Below, one piece after another: positions 43,639 to 51,776 of a stretch of DNA of 64,000 nucleotides. Source of the DNA: an uncultured Paracoccus sp. (lineage in GTDB: Bacteria; Pseudomonadota; Alphaproteobacteria; Rhodobacterales; Rhodobacteraceae); the NCBI RefSeq assembly GCF_947496875.1, contig NZ_CANMEH010000004.1, positions 1 to 64,000 of the forward strand, given 5' to 3'. The notes below the pieces were generated by a model. The model searched no databases. It saw only the letters and a program-made list of their open reading frames with translations, and had not been told where the DNA came from. The translations under genes and the position numbers were made by a program. Every line of letters starts with the position of its first letter. Position 1 is the stretch's first letter.

Positions 43639-44407
43639 GGATCCGCCCCCGCCGCTGCAGCCACGCCCACAGCGCCAGTTCGTCCAGCAGCGGCGCCGCA
43701 AGCGAGGCAAGGAAAGCGGCCGCCACCGACAGCTGCACGGGGGTCGCGCCCTGCCAGTTGGCCGCGAACAGGACCACCAGCCCCGCATAGGCGGCGCCTT
43801 CCAGCCACCGGCCCAAGGCCGTCGCGGCGCTCGTCACCGGATCGGCGACCAGCAGGACGAAGACGACGGCCGCCGCCATCCAGGCGCGGTCCGGCGCCAT
43901 CCCCGCCGCCCAGGCGATCGCCGCGGCGACGATCGCGCCCGCCGCCAGCCGGGCCGACATCACGCCGAACCCCACGCCCAGGGCCACCCCGCCGATCGCC
44001 GCCCAGGCGAGCGGCGCCGTCACCCCCGGCCATCCGGCGGCGGGAAAGCCGAAGCCCAGGAACATCGCCGTGACGGTCGCCGGGTTGACGATGTTGCGGC
44101 CCCATCCCCCAAACACCAGTTCGCCCATCACCACGCCGAAGCTCAGCCCCAATGCGATCTGCAGCGGCCCCAGCCCGCCGGGGGCCAGCATCGCCACCGC
44201 CAGCGCGGTCAGGGCGCCCGCGTAGGATGGCGGCTGCGCGCGGGCCAGCAGGAAGATCAGGTGCCAGGCGCCGGCGATCAGCAGCATCATCACCAGGCGC
44301 AGCGCCGCAGGCACGCCGCCATACCACAGCCATGCGGCCGCCAGCGGGGCAACGGCCGCGATCATCAGCAACGCCACGGTCTCGCGGTCCCACAGCCCCC
44401 GGATCAT
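43631..44407 (-). CDS. nqrB: Short NqrB-like membrane subunit lacking the FMN-threonine segment
   Basis: The protein has 258 residues; Vibrio-type NqrB has about 410. ATG 44407 overlaps the nqrA stop (ATGA), so no upstream extension is hidden. Conserved parts are LQIALGLSFGVVMGELVFGG, WGRNIVNPA and a later VLLVADPVTSAATALGRWLE. Compared with recalled Vibrio NqrB it lacks the first 150 or so residues (cytosolic N-terminus and first spans) and the periplasmic stretch after ...NPA that carries DGYSGAT, the site of covalent FMN. After FLGFGFPAAGWPGVTA it goes straight to the next span. No other D-x-x-(S/T)-G-A-T occurs. Either an NQR variant with different electron routing or a reduced complex. 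Confidence 0.85.
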   Translation of the reverse strand: MIRGLWDRETVALLMIAAVAPLAAAWLWYGGVPAALRLVMMLLIAGAWHLIFLLARAQPPSYAGALTALAVAMLAPGGLGPLQIALGLSFGVVMGELVFGGWGRNIVNPATVTAMFLGFGFPAAGWPGVTAPLAWAAIGGVALGVGFGVMSARLAAGAIVAAAIAWAAGMAPDRAWMAAAVVFVLLVADPVTSAATALGRWLEGAAYAGLVVLFAANWQGATPVQLSVAAAFLASLAAPLLDELALWAWLQRRGRIHG

Positions 44408-45681
44408 GCCGCCTCTGCTCCCTCGTGCTCGATCGCCGCGCGGTCCAGGAACACCCGCAGCAAGGCGGAAAACCGGGGGACGGCCCCAGTGACGTAGTCC
44501 GCCAGCGCCAGGTCCTCCTCGACCAGCGACAGGGCCCCCAGGCGCTGCGCGGTCTCCGCGTCACCCGCGGCAAGGGCACGCAGTATGGGGGCCGCGGGAA
44601 TGCTGCCGCCCAGCGCCTGTTCCAGCGCCGCGGTCGGGATCAGCGGTCGCGGCCGGGAGGCGCGGCCGAGCGCGGCGACGAACCAGTGCGGCGGCCGGGC
44701 GGCGGCGCGGCGGACCAGCACCGTGACCTGTCGGTCCCGCGGGCCCAGGAAGCCGGCCTCGTGCCCGTCGAGGGCCGAACCGGACAGGACCGAATGGGGA
44801 CCGGGACGCGTCAGATCGCGGCTGAGCGCGCCGAGATGCGCGCCGGGCTGCGTCCGCACCAGGCGCCCGGCCCGCAGGGCATCGCCCGCGACCGACACCA
44901 GCCGCGTCTCCGGCATGCTGCCGCTGCGCAGCAGACCGCCGATCGCGGCTGCATCCTCGACATGCAGGTCCCAGACCGGCCTGTCACCCCGTGCCGGGTG
45001 CAGGGCGTGAACCTGCATCCCCGCCAGCCCGAGCGGGTGGCCGTCGCCCACCTCGATCCTGCGCAGGCGGGGCACGCCGCGGCCCAGCGCCGGATCGGCG
45101 CCGACCGGCAGACACAGCAGGACGGGACCGTCGGTCAGCATCGCCAGCCCGGCCAGGCCGCGATCAAGGTCGGCCTCGGCCCCTTCCAGCGCCCGCAGCG
45201 GGTCCGGGGCGGCCGGACGGCTGTCCACAGCCATCACGAAGATCGCCGCCGGCCGTTCCCCGGGCGGCGGCATCCGGCCGAACGGGCGCCGCCGCAGCAG
45301 CCGCCAGGCGCCCGACGCCAGCAGCAGGTCGCGCAGACCGCCCGCATCCGACGCGCCAGAGACATCCAGGTGGGTGCGATCTGCACCGGGTTCGTGGAAC
45401 AGCAGGATCCGGGACAGGATGCGGCCGGGCGCCAGATCCACCGCGGCGACACGGGCCGGCATCGGGGCGGTCAGCGTGATCTCCGGCGCATGGCGCAGCC
45501 GGGCAAGCGGTGCGCCGGCGGCCACGATGTCCCCCGCGGCCACCAGGGGCGCGACGCGCAGCACCTCGCCAGGGGCCGGCTGGACCGCGGCCTCGTCCGA
45601 CAGCATCGTGACGATCGGCGCATCCGGCGCAGGCGACGCACCGACCGGCACGGTCAGACCTCGTCGTGCGGGCAGTCGCAT
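44404..45681 (-). CDS. nqrA: Na+-NQR-type cytosolic subunit A
   Basis: The protein has 425 residues, first in the operon, with GGAGGGAGG before ATG 45681. It aligns by eye along its length with NqrA: RGLTVPVGASPAPDA, EITLTAPMPARVAAVDLAPG, LLASGAWRLLRRRPFGRMP, IFVMAVDSRPAAPDPLRALE, HPLGLAGMQVHALHPARG, RLVSVAGDALRAGRLVRTQP, and C-terminal DTETAQRLGALSLVEEDLAL-like. It is about 20 residues shorter than Vibrio NqrA. NqrA is the peripheral subunit beside NqrB, implicated in quinone binding. A 100-base divergent promoter region separates it from the cytochrome gene. Confidence 0.92.
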   Translation of the reverse strand: MRLPARRGLTVPVGASPAPDAPIVTMLSDEAAVQPAPGEVLRVAPLVAAGDIVAAGAPLARLRHAPEITLTAPMPARVAAVDLAPGRILSRILLFHEPGADRTHLDVSGASDAGGLRDLLLASGAWRLLRRRPFGRMPPPGERPAAIFVMAVDSRPAAPDPLRALEGAEADLDRGLAGLAMLTDGPVLLCLPVGADPALGRGVPRLRRIEVGDGHPLGLAGMQVHALHPARGDRPVWDLHVEDAAAIGGLLRSGSMPETRLVSVAGDALRAGRLVRTQPGAHLGALSRDLTRPGPHSVLSGSALDGHEAGFLGPRDRQVTVLVRRAAARPPHWFVAALGRASRPRPLIPTAALEQALGGSIPAAPILRALAAGDAETAQRLGALSLVEEDLALADYVTGAVPRFSALLRVFLDRAAIEHEGAEAA

Positions 45682-45781
45682 CGCGGCTGTCCTCCCTCCG
45701 GTGACCCTTTGGTTTGTTTCAAAGGCGATTTCTGGCTAGCATGGCCCCTGACGCGGTTAGCACAGAACAGTCGAGGACGCC

Positions 45782-47023
45782 ATGCCTGCACACCCCCTTG
45801 CACCTGCCTGGATCATCGTCCTCGCACTCGCCGCGATGCCGGGCCTGCCCCGGCCCGGATTGGCCCAGACGGGGCTTGAGCCGGGCGGTGCAACCGCCGC
45901 ACCCCCGGGGGCAGGCGCGTCGGCCGGCAGCGGCGCCGCGCCGGTGCCCGCACCAGCGTTGCCGGGCGAGGTGCCGTGGGTGATCCCCCCGTCCGGCCCG
46001 TTCAACCCCGAAACCATTCCGGTGCCGAATGCCGCCGCCATCGCCGCCTGGGCGCGGTCGGCACATGCCGATGCGGGCTCGGAGGCCTTCAGCCACTGGA
46101 ATGACGAGGGAGAGATCCCGCCGGTTTGCGCGAACTGCCATTCCGGCATGGGGTTCCGGGCCTTTCACGGGCTTGATGGCGGCAGCCCCGGGCCCCTTGA
46201 GGCGCCGGTGCAGACGGGCGGCGTGGTGGACTGCGCGACCTGCCACAGCCCCGGTCTCGCCGACGTGACCGAGGTGGTGCTGCCGAATGGCATGAGCCAT
46301 CCCGTTCCCCCCGGCGAAGTGACCTGCCTCACCTGTCACCAGGGCCGTTCGTCGGGCGACAGCGTGACCGCAGCGACCGAGAACATGCCGCCGGACACGC
46401 CGAACCCGGCGCTGAGCTTCATCAATCCGCATTACGCCATCGCCGCGGCCACCTGGCTCGGCGGCCATGCCGGTCTGGGCTATCAGTACCCCGGCAAGAC
46501 CTATGCAGGCCGCTTTCTCCACGCGCCCCCGGTGACGACCTGCAATTCCTGTCACGATCCGCACAGCCTGCGCGTGAACGAGACGGCGTGCAGGACCTGC
46601 CACACCACCGGACAGTCCCGCGACATCCGCATTTCGCGCCAGAGCCATGACGGCAGCGGCGTGACGACAAAGGGGATCCGCGCCGATATCGACGCCAATG
46701 CCGCACGGCTGAAATCGATGATCCTCGACTATGCCGCAAAGGTCGCCGGTGTGCCGGTCATCTATGACGGCGAGCGACATCCGTATTTCTTTACCGACGC
46801 GAATGACGACGGTGTCGTGGATCAGTCCGGCGGCCGCCCGGTCGCCTACAACGCCTGGACACCCCGCCTGCTGCGGGCCGCCTACAACTGGAAGTTCGTC
46901 AACGCCGACCCGGGCGCGCATGTCCACAATCCGCCTTACGCGCTGCAGTTGCTGCACGACTCCATGGAGGATCTGGCGGGGCCGCTCGACCTGGATTTCG
47001 CCGCGCTGGGGCTGGTGCGATGA
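45782..47023 (+). CDS. Secreted pentaheme c-type cytochrome
   Basis: The protein has 413 residues. GAGGA precedes ATG 45782. Signal peptide near residues 1-28 (IIVLALAAMPGLPRPGLAQ), then a proline/alanine linker to about residue 70. Five CxxCH heme sites: CANCH 116-120, CATCH 151-155, CLTCH 182-186, CNSCH 254-258, CRTCH 270-274. Closely spaced sites with additional histidines (HAGLGYQYPG, AHADAGSEAF) suggest bis-His hemes as in NrfH/cytochrome c3-like electron carriers. The C-terminal 130 residues have no heme site and end in HVHNPPYALQLLHDSMEDLA. It diverges from nqrA, so coupling with the Nqr-like complex is possible but unproven. Confidence 0.9.
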   Translation: MPAHPLAPAWIIVLALAAMPGLPRPGLAQTGLEPGGATAAPPGAGASAGSGAAPVPAPALPGEVPWVIPPSGPFNPETIPVPNAAAIAAWARSAHADAGSEAFSHWNDEGEIPPVCANCHSGMGFRAFHGLDGGSPGPLEAPVQTGGVVDCATCHSPGLADVTEVVLPNGMSHPVPPGEVTCLTCHQGRSSGDSVTAATENMPPDTPNPALSFINPHYAIAAATWLGGHAGLGYQYPGKTYAGRFLHAPPVTTCNSCHDPHSLRVNETACRTCHTTGQSRDIRISRQSHDGSGVTTKGIRADIDANAARLKSMILDYAAKVAGVPVIYDGERHPYFFTDANDDGVVDQSGGRPVAYNAWTPRLLRAAYNWKFVNADPGAHVHNPPYALQLLHDSMEDLAGPLDLDFAALGLVR

Positions 47024-47233
47024 CGACAGTCGGTGCCCATGTCGGCGCCCCGGGCACAACGGTGGTGGCCCTCCGGAAAAGGCGCAGGGCCAGGATCCCC
47101 AGTCGATCGGCCGTCCCGGTTGATCCGAAGTGGGCGGCGCGATAGGTCCTCGGCCCTGAGCCGTCGGCGCGGACGCGGGCAATCTCGCCCCGTCCCGGGT
47201 TACCGAGAACCGGCACATGCGAAGGATGTGGAG

Positions 47234-48202
47234 ATGGCGGACGACATCATGGCCGACGCGGGACCATCGGCCCCCGACGACATCGTGGCGCTCAGCGGCG
47301 GCAACGCGCTGGGGGCGTTCCACGGCGGCGTCGTCGAGGCGTTCCTCGACCACGGCATCCTGCCGCAACACGTCGCGGGCACCTCGATCGGCGCGGTGAC
47401 CGCGGCGCTATGGCTGGGCGGACCGGTCGACGGCGCGGTAGATCGGCTGCGCGCCTTCTGGCAGGCCGCGGCAGACAAGTCTGGGTTCGGACTGACCACG
47501 ACATGGCGCAAGAGCGCGCTGACCCGTGCCCTGCTGCTGGGCCGGGCCGGGCTGTTCCACCCGAGCTTTCCGGGCTTCCTGGCGGCGCTCCCGGGGGCCC
47601 CGGCAGATGATCACCTGTTCGACACCCGACCGATGCACCGCCTGCTGGAACGCCTGGTCGATGTCGATGCCCTGAACGCCAGCCCGACCCGCGTCACCAT
47701 GCTGTCGCTGGACCAGTCGAGCGGCGAGGTCCTGACCTTCGACAACCGCAGCATCGACCTGACGATCGACCACGTGCTGGCCAGTTCATCGCTTCCCCTG
47801 GCGTTTCCGCCTGTCCTGATCGACGGGCGGCCGATGGTGGATGCCGGGCTGTCGGAAAACTGCCCGGTCCGCCGGCTGTTCGATCACCCGATCACCCGGC
47901 CCACCCGGTGCTGGGTCGCCGACCTGTGGCCCGCCAGGGCCCCGCGCGCGTCCTCGCTGGACGAGGTTCTGGGCCGCACCCAGGATCTGGCATTCGCCGC
48001 CCAGCGGCAATGGGCGCTGGAACATGTCCGAACCCTGCTGGACCGGGCCGACGCGAACACCGGACCGGTGGAATTCCGCGAACTCATCCTGAACCAGACC
48101 GACTGGGAAGTGGGCGGCAAGGCATTCGATTACACGCCGGCGTCGCTGCAGAGACGCTGGGCGGCCGGGCGGACCGCCGTCGCCATGGCACTGGCTGCCT
48201 GA
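47234..48202 (+). CDS. Patatin-like phospholipase
   Basis: The protein has 322 residues from ATG 47234 (GGAG upstream); an upstream in-frame extension is Arg/Ser-rich and rejected. Patatin motifs: oxyanion loop LSGGNALGAFHGGVVEAFLD, nucleophile GTSIG (Ser51), LASSSLPLAFPPVLIDGR, and the catalytic Asp in MVDAGLSENCPV (D-A-G in place of the common D-G-G). It likely hydrolyses membrane lipids or lysophospholipids. No signal peptide. Stands alone, 210 bases after the cytochrome. Confidence 0.9.
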   Translation: MADDIMADAGPSAPDDIVALSGGNALGAFHGGVVEAFLDHGILPQHVAGTSIGAVTAALWLGGPVDGAVDRLRAFWQAAADKSGFGLTTTWRKSALTRALLLGRAGLFHPSFPGFLAALPGAPADDHLFDTRPMHRLLERLVDVDALNASPTRVTMLSLDQSSGEVLTFDNRSIDLTIDHVLASSSLPLAFPPVLIDGRPMVDAGLSENCPVRRLFDHPITRPTRCWVADLWPARAPRASSLDEVLGRTQDLAFAAQRQWALEHVRTLLDRADANTGPVEFRELILNQTDWEVGGKAFDYTPASLQRRWAAGRTAVAMALAA

Positions 48203-48334
48203 AGCACTCCACAAGCCGCGCGGCCGGGCTGGTCGGACGGGCTCCCCCCGTCCCCGCGCCTCCTTCGTCCTCCGCGGCGCTGTTGCGTTCGCGCCTGCTT
48301 GTGCCACGATGGTGGCGGCACAGGAGGTAGGCGG

Positions 48335-48622
48335 ATGAGCGAGGTGGACTTTACCGAATCCGGCATTGTCGTGGATGCCCGGATCATCGGCACGGGGCTG
48401 GGGCTGGATCCGGCGGAGATACCGGATCTGATGCGGTCCGGGCGGCTGACCAGCCGCACCGAAACCGGGCAGGAGGAACACGCCGGCTTTCACCGGCTGA
48501 CCTTCTATCACGAAGGACGGGCGCTGCGCCTGACCGTCGATGCCTCGGGCGAGATCGTCAAGCAGGCATCCTACGACGCCCCGCGCCGCGGGTCCGACGC
48601 CCCGGACCGATCAGCCGACTGA
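48335..48622 (+). CDS. DUF6522-like small protein
   Basis: The protein has 95 residues. AGGAGG precedes ATG 48335. VDFTESGIVVDARIIGTGLG, LDPAEIPDLMRSGRLTSRTE, GFHRLTFYHEGRALRLTVDA: this pattern fits the small DUF6522 family of uncharacterised proteobacterial proteins, as I recall it. No membrane span or known motif. Function unknown. Confidence 0.65.
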   Translation: MSEVDFTESGIVVDARIIGTGLGLDPAEIPDLMRSGRLTSRTETGQEEHAGFHRLTFYHEGRALRLTVDASGEIVKQASYDAPRRGSDAPDRSAD

Positions 48623-48779
48623 CCCACGCGCTGGCCGCTCGGCCGCCTTAAGCCTCGCAATGCCCGGTTCTTCTGGATCAGAGTGGCCGGTCCGCGCCCC
48701 ATCAGCAACGAGTCGCGCTTGAACGGTTCGTCGACCGCCCAGGCGGGGTCAGTTCTCGGGCTGGCAAGGCGGCGACCGG

Positions 48780-49142
48780 TTAGCCGGCGATCATCGCCTG
48801 ATAGGCCGCCTCGTCCATGAACCCGTCCAGCCACGCGCCGTCTGCGGGTTTCACCCGGAAGAACCAGGCAGCCATCGGATCCTCGTTCACCTCGCCGGGC
48901 GTATCGGCAAGGCCCGAGTTCACGGCGGTGATGGTGCCCGCCACCGGGGCCAGGATGTCCGACGCCGCCTTGACGGACTCGATCACCACGACCTCTTCGC
49001 CGGCCGCCACCTCGCGTCCCGTCTCCGGCAGTTCGATGAACACCACGTCGCCCAGCTGCTCGCTGGCGTGCCGGGTGATGCCCACGACGATCTCGTCGCC
49101 CTCGGCGCGCAGCCACTCGTGGTCTTCGGTGTATCTCAGCAT
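48780..49142 (-). CDS. gcvH: Glycine cleavage system H protein
   Basis: The protein has 120 residues. It shuttles the aminomethyl group on a lipoyl arm in glycine breakdown. The lipoylation site EEVVVIESVKAASD is intact (Lys58). Start MLRYTEDHEWLR at 49142 fits the family. It lies 8 bases after gcvT on the same strand. The P protein gene gcvP, often third, is not adjacent: the next gene is on the other strand. Confidence 0.96.
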   Translation of the reverse strand: MLRYTEDHEWLRAEGDEIVVGITRHASEQLGDVVFIELPETGREVAAGEEVVVIESVKAASDILAPVAGTITAVNSGLADTPGEVNEDPMAAWFFRVKPADGAWLDGFMDEAAYQAMIAG

Positions 49143-49150
49143 ATGCAGCC

Positions 49151-50266
49151 TCAGCGCTTGTAGGTGGGTTTGATGAACGGGGTCGGCACAATCGTCACCG
49201 GCACCCGGCGACCGCGCAGCTCGGCATGGACGGTCGCGCCATCGGGCAGGTCGGCGGGCAGGATGGCCATGGCGATCGGCGCATCGATCGACGGGCCGAA
49301 CCCGCCGGATGTCACCCGACCGATCGGCTCGCCACCCTCGGGCTGCGCGTAGAGTGTCACCCCCTCGCGGATCGGGGCGCGACCCTCGGGCCGCAGGCCG
49401 CGCCGGACGCGGGTCGGCGCGGTCAGTTCCGGCAGGATGATGTCGGCCCCCGGAAAGCCACCGGCGCGCGCGCCCCCTGTGCGGCGGATTTTCGGAATGG
49501 ACCACCCAAGCCCGGCCTGCGCCGGAGTGATCGTTTCGTCCATGTCGTGGCCATAGAGCGGCAGCCCCGCTTCCAGCCGCAGGCTGTCGCGGGCGCCGAG
49601 ACCGATCGGCGCGACCCCGTCGTGTGCCAGCAGCAACCGCGCCAGAGTTTCGGCGCGGTCGGCCTGCACCGAAATCTCGAAGCCGTCCTCGCCCGTATAG
49701 CCGGAACGGCTGACCCAGAGGGACGTGCCGTCCCAGTCCAGATCGCTGGCATCCATGAACCGCAGATCGGGTGCGGTCGGGACCAGCCAGCTGAACGCCC
49801 GTTCGGCGCCCGGCCCCTGCAGCGCCAGCAGCGCCCTATCCTCGACCGGATCGACGCGGATGCCGGGATGCGATGCGGCAAGCTGGGCGAGATGGGCCAG
49901 ATCCTGTTCGGCGCGCCCGGCATTGACCACAAGCAGCAGGTGGTCGCCCTTGTTGGCGATCATCAGGTCGTCGAGAATGCCGCCATCGGGTGCCGTGAAC
50001 AGCCCGTAGCGCTGTCGGAACGGCGGCAGGCCGACGATGTCGGCGGGAACCAGGGTTTCCAGCGCGGCGGCAGCGTTCTCGCCCCGCAGGATGATCTGCC
50101 CCATGTGGCTGACATCGAACAGCCCCGCGTCGGCGCGGGTGTGGCGATGTTCGGTCAGAACCCCCGTGGGATACTGGACGGGCATTTCCCACCCGGCAAA
50201 GGGCACCATCCTGGCACCCAGCGACAGGTGAAGGTCGTAGAGCGGTGTGCGGCGCAATTCGGCCAT
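49151..50266 (-). CDS. gcvT: Aminomethyltransferase (glycine cleavage T protein)
   Basis: The protein has 371 residues. It transfers the methylene from the H protein to tetrahydrofolate, releasing ammonia. Features: LRRTPLYDLHLSLGARMVPF, AGWEMPVQYPTGVLTEHRHT, AGLFDVSHMGQIILRG, SRSGYTGEDGFEISVQADRA, ARDSLRLEAGLPLYGHDMDE (folate-binding Asp region) and GRVTSGGFGPSIDAPIAMA. ATG 50266 is chosen from family alignment; the longer upstream frame is not coding. I looked for a glycine riboswitch in the 200 bases upstream and found no convincing one. Confidence 0.95.
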   Translation of the reverse strand: MAELRRTPLYDLHLSLGARMVPFAGWEMPVQYPTGVLTEHRHTRADAGLFDVSHMGQIILRGENAAAALETLVPADIVGLPPFRQRYGLFTAPDGGILDDLMIANKGDHLLLVVNAGRAEQDLAHLAQLAASHPGIRVDPVEDRALLALQGPGAERAFSWLVPTAPDLRFMDASDLDWDGTSLWVSRSGYTGEDGFEISVQADRAETLARLLLAHDGVAPIGLGARDSLRLEAGLPLYGHDMDETITPAQAGLGWSIPKIRRTGGARAGGFPGADIILPELTAPTRVRRGLRPEGRAPIREGVTLYAQPEGGEPIGRVTSGGFGPSIDAPIAMAILPADLPDGATVHAELRGRRVPVTIVPTPFIKPTYKR

Positions 50267-50475
50267 CGGCGTCCCCTGCGTTTCAGTGCGCTCCGGATGA
50301 ACGGGCCGTCCTTGCCCCGCGTGCTCCCGGGCGCGGGTCGCCATCCCTCGTCGGCCGTGCTTCACATTGGGTCCGCAATAGCCGCCGGTCGGGGCGGCTG
50401 GCAAGGGCCTCGTCCGACCCCGCCAGCCGCAAGTGGTTCACCGTGGCGCGGCGTCGGCCCAGATTACGGCGGCAG

Positions 50476-50808
50476 TCAGGCCGCCATCTTGCGACATTCC
50501 TCGGCGCAGCGCCGGCAGGCGGCGACGCAGTCCTCCATGTCGCCGACCCGCTCGCAATCGGCGGCGCAGGCGTCGCAGAACTCGGCGCAGGCGCGGCAGC
50601 TATGCGCGTGCAGGGGCGAGCCGGTTATCATAATGTGGGCGGAGGCGCGGCACATTTCCGCACAGGCCGTCATGATGCGGACGTGGTCGGGGGCGACATG
50701 CGCGCCGCCGGTCTCGACGCAATGGCCCATCATCATGGTATGGCAGGTGCGATAGCAGGTCAGGCAGGCGTCGATGCAGGCCTGCATGTCGTGATTGCCG
50801 TGATGCAT
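50476..50808 (-). CDS. Cysteine-rich four-helix copper-storage-like protein (Csp3/DUF326)
   Basis: The protein has 110 residues with 16 cysteines in helical C-x3-C spacing: MQACIDACLTCYRTCHTMMM, IMTACAEMCRASAHIM, SCRACAEFCDACAADCERV, DCVAACRRCAEECRK. This is the layout of Csp proteins, which store many Cu(I) ions within a four-helix bundle. It has no signal peptide, so it resembles cytosolic Csp3. AGGAG precedes ATG 50808. A His/Met-rich N-terminus (MHHGNHDM) may help load metal. It follows the SDR genes on the same strand with a 108-base gap. Confidence 0.87.
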   Translation of the reverse strand: MHHGNHDMQACIDACLTCYRTCHTMMMGHCVETGGAHVAPDHVRIMTACAEMCRASAHIMITGSPLHAHSCRACAEFCDACAADCERVGDMEDCVAACRRCAEECRKMAA

Positions 50809-50916
50809 CTCGGGTCTCCTTTCGCCTTGGATCACCCCAACGGATGCCCCGGCCGGGCAGTTCCGGCCGGCCTGGCCTGACCGACGCCACGGACGCGGTG
50901 CGCCGATCGCCGGAGG

Positions 50917-51699
50917 CTAGATCGTCGCGTTGTTCGCGCCACCGTCCAGCATCAGGTTCTGGCCGACGATGAACCGCGCCTGCTGCGAACACAGGAACGC
51001 GCAGGCGGCGCCGAAATCCTCGGCCCGGCCATATCGTCCGGTGGGGATAGCGGCCTCGCGCCGGGCCCGCGCCTCGGCAACGGTGATCCCCTGCGCCTGG
51101 GACACGCCCGTGTCCAGCGCCGTGGCGCGGTCGGTGTCGTGCAGGCCCGGCAGCAGGTTGTTGATGCAGACCCCCTTGCCCGCCACCTGCCGCGATACCC
51201 CGGCGACAAAGCCGGTCAGCCCGGTGCGGGCGGTGTTCGACAGACCCAGCTGCGCGATGGGCGCGCGGACCGCGGCCGAGGTGATGTTGACCACCCTGCC
51301 CCATCCGCGCTCCATCATGCCGGGAACCAACGCCTGCATCAGCGACACGGCGGACAGCATGTTGCCCTCGATGGCGCGGATGAAGTCGTCACGGTCCCAG
51401 TCCAGCCAGTTTCCGGGGGGCGGCCCGCCGGCGTTGTTGACCAGGATGTCGGCCTGCCCGCCCAGCGCCTCGAGCACCTTTTCGCGCCCCTCGCTGGTGG
51501 TGATGTCGGCGGCGACCGGGGTGACCTCGACCTTGTAGCGGTCGGCAATCTCCCACGCGGTCTGGGTCAGCACGTCGCGTCCCCGGGCGTTGATGACGAG
51601 GCTCACGCCTTCGGCGGCCAGCGCCTCTGCGCAGCCGCGTCCCAAGCCCTTGGAAGCCGCGCAGACCAGCGCCCGTTTCCCCGTGATGCCCAGATCCAT
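50917..51699 (-). CDS. SDR-family oxidoreductase with atypical active site
   Basis: The protein has 260 residues. The Rossmann fold is clear: ALVCAASKGLGRGCAEALAA (G-x3-G-x-G as AASKGLG) and DILVNNAGGPPPGNW. In the catalytic loop the serine is present (NITSAAVRAPIAQLG), but the usual Y-x3-K is S-N-T-A-R (LSNTARTGLTGFV): Tyr becomes Ser and Lys becomes Arg by alignment. This matches a known divergent SDR subgroup (N-G-A-R-type) of uncertain chemistry. It lies 77 bases downstream of the hydroxybutyrate dehydrogenase, probably in one operon. Confidence 0.85.
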   Translation of the reverse strand: MDLGITGKRALVCAASKGLGRGCAEALAAEGVSLVINARGRDVLTQTAWEIADRYKVEVTPVAADITTSEGREKVLEALGGQADILVNNAGGPPPGNWLDWDRDDFIRAIEGNMLSAVSLMQALVPGMMERGWGRVVNITSAAVRAPIAQLGLSNTARTGLTGFVAGVSRQVAGKGVCINNLLPGLHDTDRATALDTGVSQAQGITVAEARARREAAIPTGRYGRAEDFGAACAFLCSQQARFIVGQNLMLDGGANNATI

Positions 51700-51776
51700 T
51701 CGATCTCTCCTCCTGCCTGCGCCGTGTGCTGTTCAGGTCGCGGCCGTGGCGCACCCGCGCCGGCCGCGCGGCCGTG

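Noticed and set aside
50267..50475. Glycine riboswitch upstream of gcvT
   Set aside because: I found GGGGCAAGGAC-like words but not the paired aptamer core; a covariance search would decide.
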